Assembly: GCA_947396885.1 (NCBI GenBank)
Contig: OX377204.1
Coordinates: forward strand, 26,481,706 to 26,545,705
Direction: 5' to 3'
Source: Heligmosomoides polygyrus polygyrus
Lineage: Eukaryota; Nematoda; Chromadorea; Rhabditida; Heligmosomidae
Length of the DNA: 64,000 nt
Position numbers and translations under genes: made by a program. Under the pieces are notes generated by a model, which had not been told where the DNA came from, ran no database searches, and worked only from the letters and a program-made list of their open reading frames with translations. Each line of letters starts with the position of its first letter. Within the stretch, counting starts at the first letter, position 1. This document shows, one piece after another, positions 54,396-64,000 of the stretch.

Positions 54396-57300
54396 ATCTT
54401 CTTCGTAAGACGTGATGATTTAAGATAAGGCTAGAAGTTAGGTTGCTACAGTGCTTACCGGTCAAGGATAGAATTTCTTAGCTCAACAGTCTCTGCATTC
54501 TCGAGGTTATGTCTTTGTAAAAGCTCGTCATTATCCTGCTTAATGTTTAGTTCTGTGTCGAATGAGGTTGCAAGGTGGACTAGCATTTATTGAATGTCCC
54601 AACGTTTCAACGCGCACATCGTCATCTAATTTCGAATGATCCAAACTTTGTGAGCAGCGACGTCACAGTCCGGTGATGGAGACAGTCTCGACACTTATAT
54701 ATTCCAGATGTTCAGCTGCGTAGCGATCAGAAACGTCTTGTATATATAAATGTACAAAAGAGGACGACCCCGGTCTTCCCCCTTTAGTCCTTCTTAGTTT
54801 TATTACAGTAAAAAATAATTTTACTATATAGATTAGTGCAGCGCAGAATCTTCACTGCTCCTGTGACGTCCATCACCCTCCATGTACGCGATTTATTCTC
54901 CGAAGTGCCCGTTCTCTACGTGGCAAGAAACAGATCATGAGAGTCCCAATCCGAAGTGCTTGACTTGCAGAAACATAATTAAAATACAATAGGGCATATT
55001 TCAAGATGCTTTGTATGGGGATATTGATTGCGCTGATGAGAATGAAACACTCCAGGAAGTTTCTTTTTTGTTTGATGCTTATTGCATTGACGTTCTCTCG
55101 TTCGTGATGTTAGCTTGACTGAACGAAGCGCAGGCTGTAGCCTGTTAGCCGGACGATGACAATGATGTGGGTGGTATTACGTCTCCTTGTAACAGTGAGG
55201 ATGATGCTGTATGTGACGGCCGTGAAACCACTTGCAGTATGGTTGGTTGAGAATGAAGAAGACAGATTGGTACTGTTATACTTTCTCTCCAGAGCTCGAA
55301 GAGGGGTCGAAAAAATCAAGCATAAATATAGTTAATTAATTAATCATAATAAAAATATAAATAATGAAAAATTAAAATAAAAATAAAAGTAAAATAATAA
55401 TTTTTTCCTCGATCTTTGGAGTTCTGAAGTTATCCATTTTTTAGACAAGAAAGGTCGCCTTCTCCTCCTTAATGGCCAATCGAATTATGTACTATGAACG
55501 CGGTTGCTTTGGGTGTTTATTTTTGTGTTTATGTAGTATCATCCAGGTTAAAATAAAGTTATAATGTCAGTATGGTACACTACCGTGGTCAAGATACACT
55601 TTATATCGACAAAATTAGATGAAGCAAAACCAGCAATGGAGGAGCAGCACACCTGAACCCGAACCCCCGACACTTTTCTCGCAAGCCCGCCCCAATTGCC
55701 ATCCCGTCGCTGCGCTGCTGGTGGTGAACGACGCACCTCAACGTGGCACTTCGGTCACTGTACCGCTAACAAGCAAATTGTGAAATCGCTGTAATTACGT
55801 TACTGTTCCAGCCCCAAACCTTTTGCAGGTTACATTCTAACCACGAAATGGCAGTTCCAGGCGTCAGTTTTGCTTTATCGACCCGCACTGAAGTGAAATG
55901 GTTTTTTGCAATTTTTGACTTACCCAGATGTCCGCAGGAAATTTAAAAACAACTACGGTGCTTCCCATACAATCCCCTACAACCCCCAATAGGTCACTTT
56001 TAAAATCGCCACGGGATGCTCATTGACCTCCCTTGTCAGACATCGACTACCCTTGCATAGTGCAAAAAGCTCTGATCAAGCGAAGTAAATTTGTAGTAAA
56101 TGTTGAAAGGCGATCGTTAAGGCCTGAGCACTCCTTCTATGAATACCAAGAAGAAAGCCGCAAAATCATATCGCGTGGTCGTTGGCAAACGCTTCCAGAT
56201 ATTCACTATATTATTCGATATACATCTAGTATATCACTACGTCTCCAAATTATATTTATGAGAAATTCCTAAAATTGTTGAATGGTGATTGACATGCGTT
56301 GCGGTCGGAAGCCAGAGCATACTCTTCGTGAGCGACTTTCTTTTCGTAGCTCACCTAATCAAAAATTATCCAGATAGTGGGAACTTAAATAATCGAAAAG
56401 TTAATTTAAAAAGTTGGGATATAGATTATCATTATAAAAAAATATCTGACACATTCGTAGTACTGAGCAATTTCTATCAGATAGCTGTCGCATGTCTGCA
56501 GGTTTGGCTGCCAAATTCATTTTAATTCACTGTTCAGAATTTTGTGAAGTACCGACTTACTCGTCTAAAAGAACCAGTTTGGTTTTGTTGAAGACCTCTC
56601 GTGCTAGCGTTAGCTGTGCAGCGGCAGCATGCTATAAGAGCCGCAGCCGACTCTCTCGCATAATTCTCCGGCTGTGCATTCATCAGAAGGTGACTGGTGT
56701 TGCCTCGGTATCCCACGACCTCTTTGAACTTCGCATTTCCTTTGCTGTTTTGCATAACTTCTGGTTCGGTTCGCAGTATGCAGGAGTGCTTGCAATTCTA
56801 ATGAAGCATTCATTCTCTATAAATACCACGATCCACATTGAAAATTCCGTCGCTGCTACTGAGCTGTTCATTGTGAAGTGTTTGTGAGTCGGTCGAACCT
56901 CGTGCCACTTTCGGGCCATGCCAGCACTTCACCTCTTATTCACCACGAGATTATTTAAGTATCTGTGAACTCTGAATCCTGTCGATGTGTCATAGTAGTA
57001 CAACAAAATGTTCTGCCTAGAAAGTTAGAGTGGAGATCCGTTAGGCGATAAATATTTAGAAACTGTAGGCCAATATAATAAAAAGTCGCCCACACAGGCA
57101 GTTAGTTGTACGAACAGGGCGCCAAAATACAAATGGTTTAGAAGCTACTGTTCTCCACGTTTTCCCAAATTTCACTCATTTATTCAGTTCTATTGATTTC
57201 TCTTAATTCAACTAGCACCTGAAACAGCTCACAATTGTCACAGTCAGAACAGACCGCACTGTGGAACAGAACGGAGGAACCCTTTCTAAAAGCGGAACTG

Positions 57301-59275
57301 CTCGGCACTCGGCAATGGGGTTACTATGTATGTGCCATACACGTGCTATTAAGATGATCTCCATAACATTTAGCGTTTAATTTATTAAATGTCCACTAAT
57401 TACGGCTATTCTTAAGGGCTTTACGGCTTCCCTCCCGAATACTAACCAGAGAAGGGACACAGGCTTATGTCTGAAATGGATACGTTTGCGAGAACCTCCA
57501 CCCTCTAAATAAGAGAAAACTATGTTCCTTTTTTGCTGAGTCTGTAAATCTGAGGAGCTCGAGGCCCTCAACGTTTTGTATTGAGGCGCAAACTCACGCG
57601 CTAGGTACCACGTGTGTTCATTTCATAGAGGCGGCGAAAGGCTCGGCTGCAAGCGGATCGCTGGCTCAAGGGTGACGGACGGTGCTTCGTAGGTGAGAGC
57701 GCACGTGTTCGATTCCCGAGCTGTGCCGGTCTTTTGCAGATTTAATGTCGTTTGCTAGCCTGGTAGTTATGACCTCCCCATCTGTTTTTGGGGGCATATA
57801 TACCTCTACAAGCTTCCAAATGCGTGCCCCGTAAGAGCATTTATTCAGTTCCCCTCCCTATATACAACACTTATTACGCTTATTTTGTTACTGATTTTTG
57901 GCAGAATTCTTGTCTAAATGGAGTTTGGTCCTCTCGAATTATTGACAAACGAGATTGGCGTGCGCGAACGATGGTACCAGTCCACAAGAAAGAGTCGTTA
58001 CTGAAAGGTGCCGCACACGCTTAATGAATGAAGGATCGCCGACTGTAGCAAACGTTCTCTCGCTCTTTTCAGTACTACGGTGGCGTAGAAGACGCTGCTA
58101 ATTGAACCTTTGAGCAGTGCAGGACACTCCGTCATTGTTGTCTTTTCTGCACCTAGCTCCTCCACCTACCATGCGCCCACTGTAAACAATAGAAATCGGT
58201 CGAAATTTCAAAAATGTATAATCAGCACCGCAGGTAGCTTTACCATGCAAAATTTGGGTAACTTTTCGAACTTCTCCACCTCTGAGTTAGTGAAAATGCA
58301 GTAGAGCAGGTCCAGATTTAACCATGATAACATCATAGTGAGGATAGCGTACACCTTAGCCACAGCGAACCACAACCTTTGACGGATGTCGCTCCACATT
58401 CCATTTTTAACAAAAAACTTATATATCTTTAATAAATTTTGAGAGGTTTTAAGAGGTCGATTCACCTGACGCGTTTCAAGACCAATATGCCGTGAAGTGG
58501 TATCGAAGAAGATGAAGGTGAGTCAAAATCGTTGCCCTGTTGGAACTGCAATAGTTGCCATCATCAGTGCGTCTAGTTGTGTATCTTCGACACCTTCTAC
58601 GGGCGGTAGATAACCACTGGACGTTTGCAACAATCGGCGTTCCTTCACTGATCGTGTGTGGCAAAACTCAGCCGACGACGAAGGGGCGCTCATTCTTGTG
58701 GACTGGTGCCGTCTGCGCTACTCATGATCGCTACCGTCTTTTTTATGTTGATAGTTGGAAAGGTTCAGATTTCATCAAGTCAAGGATCCTGCCGAAAATC
58801 TGCAGCACAATGATTGCTTTGCCGTTCGGTTACAATTCCTGACTTTACGGGCTGTCGTCGTGGAAAGTGGATCAATCATATTGTACATAGAATTCCCGGC
58901 TCCAGGACCTAACTCCAACGCGACGTTGCGGCGCTGAAACGCGGACGTGCACTCGGTGACTCATGGTTAGCCGCGGAGCACGAATCGTTCTCAGTGTTTA
59001 AGCTCCCAGACTGTCCCTCGGCTGATTATGTTGTCTTGTATCGTTTCGTGTGGACATTCCTCGTTCCATTCTAATTGATATCCGTCCGTACTCCCGGTAT
59101 TAGCCTATGTTCATTCTAACATAACATAATAACAGACATTATTTGGAAGAAGTCGTAGTTCATGAAATCGCGATAGAATCGGTCAACTGAAACACTCCTC
59201 CAGTCATTTAGCCACAGATTTAGGCCAGACAACCAAACGAATAGAAGCACGGCAGACAGTTAAGCCCTTCATCCA
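54396..59275. other. Long stretch without recognised genes
   Basis: 4.9 kb with no gene that I can name. AT-rich tract at 55321-55400. A B-box-like site on the plus strand near 57705 (GTTCGATTCCC) could belong to a worn tRNA-like repeat. The 131-codon plus frame at 56492-56887 and the antisense frames opposite it are open but unrecognised. Confidence 0.35.
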
Positions 59276-59279
59276 ACGT

Positions 59280-59885
59280 ATACTACCGATTCCTACGACG
59301 ATCTCAACTACCTGCAAGAAACTCATCTCGAAATGGAGAAGAGAAATAAACATGCAGATTAGAAAACTCGTCCATGCAGAACATAAGATTTCGGCTTGCT
59401 AGAATCTCTCATGGTTGGCACACCAGCGAACAACGATGCTTTTTCCTCTTGAGTTTCCGCCAGCAACATGACTAGTCCACCGCTGAGAGCAACATTTCTA
59501 GCAAGGAACTTAAGATCCCACAGAATGTAGTAGGCAACAGTCTGCAGTAGGACACTTAAACCGAGAACAGCGCAGGCGATAGTGGCCTTTTCCCGTAGCA
59601 TAACCATAATCACGGGTAAAAATTGACCGAAGAAGTTGTAGGTGTCAAATACTGACGCTAAAAACCATCCACATGACCGAGTCCTGCATAAACTTTCGCT
59701 GGTTGACCCATTGAAACGACATTCATATAACATCTTCAGGGAACGTTGAAGTGTGGCAAAAACGTGCCGCATGTCCTTGTCGGAAGCGTTTCTAGCCGTC
59801 GGAAGCATCGGACCGCGACAACTCGTTCAATTTCGCGGGGGATTCGCGCGGCGTTGGAGTTGTGTCTGCCCCCGAGAATTCCCAG
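59280..59885 (-). pseudogene. SURF4-like (ER cargo receptor) pseudogene, truncated
   Basis: SURF4 proteins are multi-span membrane receptors that carry secreted cargo from ER to Golgi. In C. elegans the homologue SFT-4 exports yolk protein. The minus strand reads SURF4 from near its N-terminus: [26 protein letters not shown], then a gap where ARLCL codons should be, then EDVI, a stop and [16 protein letters not shown] shift leads to [51 protein letters not shown] and [14 protein letters not shown] last shift gives [20 protein letters not shown] and EIVVG, and then similarity ends. The C-terminal membrane segments are absent. Roughly 190 codons run without an intron, which suggests a retrocopy, although a single large exon cannot be excluded. 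Confidence 0.85.
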
Positions 59886-59889
59886 AATT

Positions 59890-61437
59890 TCTTGATAGAA
59901 CATCAGTGTTAAAACACGAATATAAAAAATAATGAGCAGCAAATTGCTTTAGAGTGCAAGAGATAAGGATAAGACGAATTAAACATTGGAAGTATTATAG
60001 TTGTAGGAGCGTGGAACTGTCAATTGGGAATGAAATGATGGAGGAGGGACTATGGATTTGACAGACTGTGCATATTGCCATCGAAAAGTATGAGCAAATA
60101 TTCGAACGGATCCTATTGTTTCCAAAACGGCGCCAACTGAGTGAGCATTCGGTGAAAAATGACAAGCTATAGAGAGTTGAGAAGGTATTTAAATAGGAAC
60201 AGTGTGTTTCGCAAATTTTGAAACGGTGGTTAGCAAAAATCGTGGTCTGCCTTTTTGGGCTGAACTTCCTTCGATTGAAAAGCTCTCAGAAATCTAAACA
60301 AACTGCTCTTTCGAGAAGAAGGGCAAGTAGCAATTATGTGCTCAACGCTGGTCAACCGTATAACTGTCGATAGCGAAGGAAAAGAACGAAATTCGCTTGT
60401 TGTGATCACAAAACCAACAACGCCTTATCACTCCGAAGTGAAAGACTGCCTTAGCAAGCTTAAAGCGATAGCTGTACTGCGTTTCTTCGGAAGTTTCCTG
60501 CCAAATCTACAGCACCTGAAAACAGCAGTAAGAAATGTTTCTACCAATTTTTTTGCAGTAGTGGTCGTTTCCTCGTGGTTGATTACTGAAGGCACTTGTG
60601 CAAGCGTGGGATGTGCATCCATCATGGCTTCTCTGATCGTGGCACCTGATCTTCTACGATCGGCTTCTCCGATTGTCTTTATTCAGACAGCAACTCCAAA
60701 ATAATAAGAACCGAGAAGTGAGTGCTACCTAATTTAGCATTTGTCGACCAGTAGTTTCAGTCTTCATGAGATACCATTTCGACCTCTCGTTAATGAAAAA
60801 AATACTACAATTTTGTTTGACCAAGGAGAGGAATTGTTATCCCAATCGCTTACCATCCTACTGCTTACTACACTGTAATGCAGCTAAACAATTTCTCAAA
60901 TATCTCGATTCTTCATAAATCTTCACCACTCCTATGAGCGCTCAATGCTTTTGTTAACCCAACTGCCTTCCTTGCCTTGGCCCAGTGTTTCGTTTATAAC
61001 TTTTCTTTATGTAACCGATAAATGTGGGTTACTGGACTTAAGGACATCTTTAAAAAATAAAAATGTATCTGTAACTCTTGTCTCTGTAGCCCTACTCTTA
61101 CGCTTACGTTCGCAGCTCTCTTTGCCGCAATTGAAGATTGGTTTTCAAAGCGATGGCCATTGGATTACGTGATAGAAAGAAATTATGAAACCTTCCTAAA
61201 TGCCCTTAGCAAGCTGAAACGGACTTACTTCAAGAAATAAAGGCGTAAGATTAACATTCATCAATTTTTTGGACTTCGTCACAATTTCTGCTATACTTTT
61301 ATTAGCGCTACATTGTAGACCACCTTAATAACACAGATGGCTTACATAGCGAAGTGATCTAGCTTCCACACGTTAGCGTACATTTCTTCACAAACCTATC
61401 TGATATCGAAATGGCTCATTACTGGTTGCGATATAAA
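59890..61437. other. Stretch without recognised genes
   Basis: 1.5 kb. A 122-codon plus frame (60336-60704) is the longest open frame. It is not recognisable and I see no supporting signals. Confidence 0.35.
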
Positions 61438-61439
61438 TA

Positions 61440-62321
61440 TTAGGTTGATCGAAAACTCTTGCAACACTAGCACAACAATATTCAAATTTGTCCCTATTTG
61501 CTAAAACAGAAACTCAGTCTACGATATATTCCCCATCCAAGTCTGAGATCTCACTCCATCTTTCAGGCAGCCTTTCAATTCCTTTCCGTTAGAATTCCGA
61601 GGGCTGTGAGGAAAAGAATTTAGAAACCTCCATTTCCAGTTGACGGCGATCATCTAACTCTCTACCTTGAAGATTCTGCTTCAGAGCTCTGAAGAAGTGG
61701 AAGTCAGAAGTAGCAAGGACTGGAGAGTACGGTGGATGGGGCAGAACTTCCTAGCCTAACTCCTGGATTTTTTTGCGACTCAATTTTGCGACACGAGGAC
61801 GCGCGTTGTCGTGCAGCAGGTACACATTTTCCCGTTCTGGACGTATTTGGCGCATGGCGTCGGCCAAGCTCTGGAGCTGCGTAGCGTAGACAGATGCTGT
61901 GACTGTGGTCTCACTATCCAGCAACTCCCAGTAAAGCATGCCTTCTGAATCCAACAGAGAGGCATCAGGAACGGGATCGATCTTCGAGAGAGATATCTCC
62001 AGCCCTGAAGAGCTGATCCAACGGGCCACTGTGGAATAGTTGACTTCCTCCTTGAATACAGCGCAGATGTTGGAGGCTGCAGTCCTTCCGGAGTGGCCTT
62101 ACATAAATTCGTAGTAGACGATAGGTCGTAGGACGCTGCTGCTTGTCGTTGACATTGTTGCTGTATTCGTACTCGACGAGGCCTTATATGTATAAAAAGT
62201 ATGCCTGAGGAAGCTTCGAGAATGTACTGTGACGTCACCACACAAGATCAATACTGTAAGAGCTTTAACAAATTTAACAGGTAGTAGCGTAAAGCGTTGC
62301 AAGACTTTTCTATCAACCCAG
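61440..62321 (-). mobile_element. Mariner element, internally deleted, 882 bp
   Basis: The left end TTAGGTTGATCGAAAACTCT continues GCAAC. The right end read as reverse complement is CTGGGTTGATAGAAAAGTCT, also continuing GCAAC, so both termini are present. TA flanks both sides (61438-61439 and 62322-62323). It is about 350 bases shorter than the full-length mariners here. Confidence 0.86.
61514..62156 (-). pseudogene. Mariner transposase with middle deleted
   Basis: The N-terminal part (VLRPIVYYEFM, stop, GHSGRTAASNICAVFKEE, VNYSTVARWISS) is joined directly to the late catalytic half (GMLYWELLDSETTVTASVYA, RENVYLLHDNARPRVAKL). The linker and first aspartate block are gone. The second aspartate is intact (HDNARPR) and the third is intact (ATSDFHFF) beyond a stop at 61752. 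It ends SDLDGEYIVD with its stop at 61514-61516. A deletion derivative like this cannot make an enzyme, but it keeps the ends needed for mobilisation in trans. Confidence 0.86.
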
Positions 62322-62400
62322 TATATTCACAAATGATCGATACCGTTTACGCTGACGGCAATAATACTCGCCTAATTCCTGTAGTCGCCCTACAACTATG

Positions 62401-62637
62401 GTTTGTGACACGTCTTCTGGATCTGGATGCACGTATGGTGTTTGTGATACGTCTTCTGAATACGGCCGCATACTGCATAACGTCTGTGGCATGTCTCTTG
62501 AGTCTCGACGTGACCGCGACGTCTATGACACTTCTGGAACCCTACACATGTGGCACGACGCCGGTGGCACGTGTTCTGAATCAGGACGTATCTTTCACGA
62601 CGTCTGTAGCACGTATTCCTAATCCCGGTTCTCGGCA
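62401..62637. repeat. Minisatellite with 39/42-base units
   Basis: Five units plus a partial one start at 62401, 62440, 62482, 62521, 62560 and 62602, each beginning with a GTCTGTGGCACGT-like core. Unit lengths are 39, 42, 39, 39 and 42, all multiples of three, so several reading frames stay open. On the minus strand the 89-codon frame 62665-62396 gives a degenerate repeat with cores such as IQNTCHRRRATCV and TQETCHRRYAVCG. There is no sign peptide or known domain, so I call it a repeat and not a gene. Confidence 0.75.
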
Positions 62638-62679
62638 CATGATCAGCAAACATGCCCTGACGCAATGCCTGCTCAATGA

Positions 62680-64000
62680 ATACAGTTTAACGTCAAACTG
62701 GACATTTTTTAAACATCAAATTGGACACTCTTCTACGCAAGCATAATGCTTCTAAAATCAAAGGAAGGATATTCTAAATCGAAACGAGCTCCTCACAAGT
62801 TACGCTTCAGAGTTTCCAAGATGGTTTAATATTTTTTTGTTCAAGAAAAAATTAGTATGAGGTTTTTGCATTTTTTTTTACTTCGGCTGCCCTAGAGAGA
62901 ACGCTAATTTTGTAGAAAATTTATTTTTGAGAAAATATTAGACCAAAACTAGTCGTAAAACAAGGCAGCAAAAAGTAAGTGCATGAAAAGAAATCGTGCC
63001 ATGCACACGATTAGCCTGTTGCGATTTTTTATAAGATTAGATAGAGTAAATGCTGTTTACATGAAGCGTCAAAGTGATATGAATGTTCTTTATGTTTGTT
63101 TTGGTGCACCGTTTACGCTGTGAAACTCCGCACGAACAAAAAGTTTACTATCAAACGAAAAAAAAATCACGACGAAATGGAGCAGGGCATAGCGCAATCT
63201 TTTCAGTTAGAACTAAAAATAGTCCCTTTTCTGTTTTTTAAACGAGTTTCAAACCAATATTTTTCCTCATAAATAAGAATTTTATAAAATTTCGAGCAAT
63301 GTGTCCACTTAATGCGGGTGAATCAAAACTTCTACGAAAGTCCTACAAAAACCTACTCCAAACCAAAAATTGTTAATTGCAATTGTAATAATCTCCCGTT
63401 CTGACAAAAAGACGTTTCGTCGTGTAACCAAAATCAATCGGACGCTCAGTACCTATCGAAAATATCAATTTTTGACCAAGGTTGGCAGTTTTTTAGAAGA
63501 GGAGTAAAGGTGCCTGCAGTCAACTTGGCGCTAGAGAGAAGTGGGGACCGCGCTGTGGTGCATCAGGAGGGTTGTCCAAACAAATGGGACGAAGGCACTA
63601 GTTAGCACAAGCAATGGCTACACTGAACCTTCTGGAGATGCTGCCGATGTTGAGCGTAGTAGTGGGTGGGGGGTGTAGATGGCTTCATACCTCAAAATTA
63701 CTTATCTGATCTTAAGGAAGGAAGAAAGCTGCCTAACTAGAGCAGACTAACTTGATGTCATTGTGCTTAGTTTAATGATACAGTGGGGCAGGAGCCGAAG
63801 TCGAGCGGGGCCTGATGTCTGGTGGCGAGCCGCTCAGTTATCCGCAACACGGTCGAATGTCGAATCCCGCGCGCCAAGTCTGCCGCCTCCTATAGCTTGT
63901 GCTTCCATCTAATAAGGAGTAACTCAGCTACCATCGACTGCCCAAACACAGTGCTGGAGAATTTACTAACTCTTACAGCACTCGGAATTTATTGTTCAAC
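62680..64000. other. Right-end stretch without recognised genes
   Basis: 62690-62830 resembles 34446-34600 (CGTCAAACTGGAC ... CGAGCTCCT ... GTTTCCAA) and may be a dispersed repeat. A B-box-like GTCGAATCCC lies near 63857. The rest holds nothing I can support. Confidence 0.35.

Noticed and set aside
56492..56919. Overlapping open frames on both strands as a secreted-peptide gene
   Set aside because: Frames are open on both strands, which argues for base composition, and I recognise no signal peptide or domain.
57640..57745. tRNA gene suggested by GTTCGATTCCC
   Set aside because: Only a B-box-like site. I could not draw acceptor or anticodon stems.
60336..60704. 122-codon plus-strand frame as a gene
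   Set aside because: No known motif. An antisense frame is also open, and flanking exons are not evident.
1..64000. LTR retrotransposons, rRNA, nematode spliced-leader RNA, CRISPR
   Set aside because: I looked for long terminal repeats, conserved rRNA blocks, the SL1 22-mer and regular spaced repeats. None was seen by eye.

Overview
This window looks like accessory, gene-poor DNA from a nematode nuclear genome, most likely a strongylid such as a hookworm. The sequence shows many Tc1/mariner-type transposons with TTAGGTTG-like ends and TA target duplications. It also shows two kinds of RTE-clade non-LTR retrotransposon, tRNA-derived SINEs with (TTTATCC)n-type tails, and a broken SURF4-like gene closest in its wording to nematode SURF4 proteins. 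I saw no intact host gene, no bacterial operon, no rRNA and no CRISPR. The species is an inference.

Layout. 0-8 kb: two mariner remnants, a tRNA-like repeat, RTE-1-type fragments, and a complete-length mariner (6101-7332) sitting inside an RTE-1 reverse-transcriptase domain. 8-20 kb: a short GC-rich palindromic MITE (8005-8164), an inverted pair of a second tRNA-related repeat (12.26-13.59 kb), several SINE-A copies, an RTE-1 fragment, and a deleted mariner (18657-19772). 20-36 kb: a second MITE (20870-20992), the best preserved mariner (21552-22811), more SINE-A copies and two badly decayed mariners, then about 6 kb of unrecognised DNA.

36-50 kb is the core. Copy 1 is an almost full-length RTE element (36029-39636) whose 16-base target duplication encloses the element, 312 bases of unrelated DNA and a second RTE 3' end. 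A continuous block from 40.95 to 48.38 kb follows: a mariner, an RTE-1 copy, and copy 2, an RTE element with an unbroken 1007-codon endonuclease/reverse transcriptase ORF. Copy 2 lies antisense inside the last codons of an older copy of its own family and is flanked by a perfect 16-base duplication. Another mariner ends at 50152.

50-64 kb: a tRNA-like repeat, a 1046-base near-palindrome with mariner termini (52300-53345), an RTE tail fragment, a long featureless stretch, the SURF4-like pseudogene (about 59.28-59.89 kb), an internally deleted mariner (61440-62321) and a 39/42-base minisatellite.

How the parts fit: copy 2 supplies the only complete mobilisation enzyme in the window. RTE proteins act at target-primed reverse transcription, and comparable enzymes are thought to mobilise SINEs and make retrocopies, so one active RTE lineage could explain copy 1, the SINE-A copies and perhaps the SURF4-like copy. 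No mariner here encodes a complete transposase.
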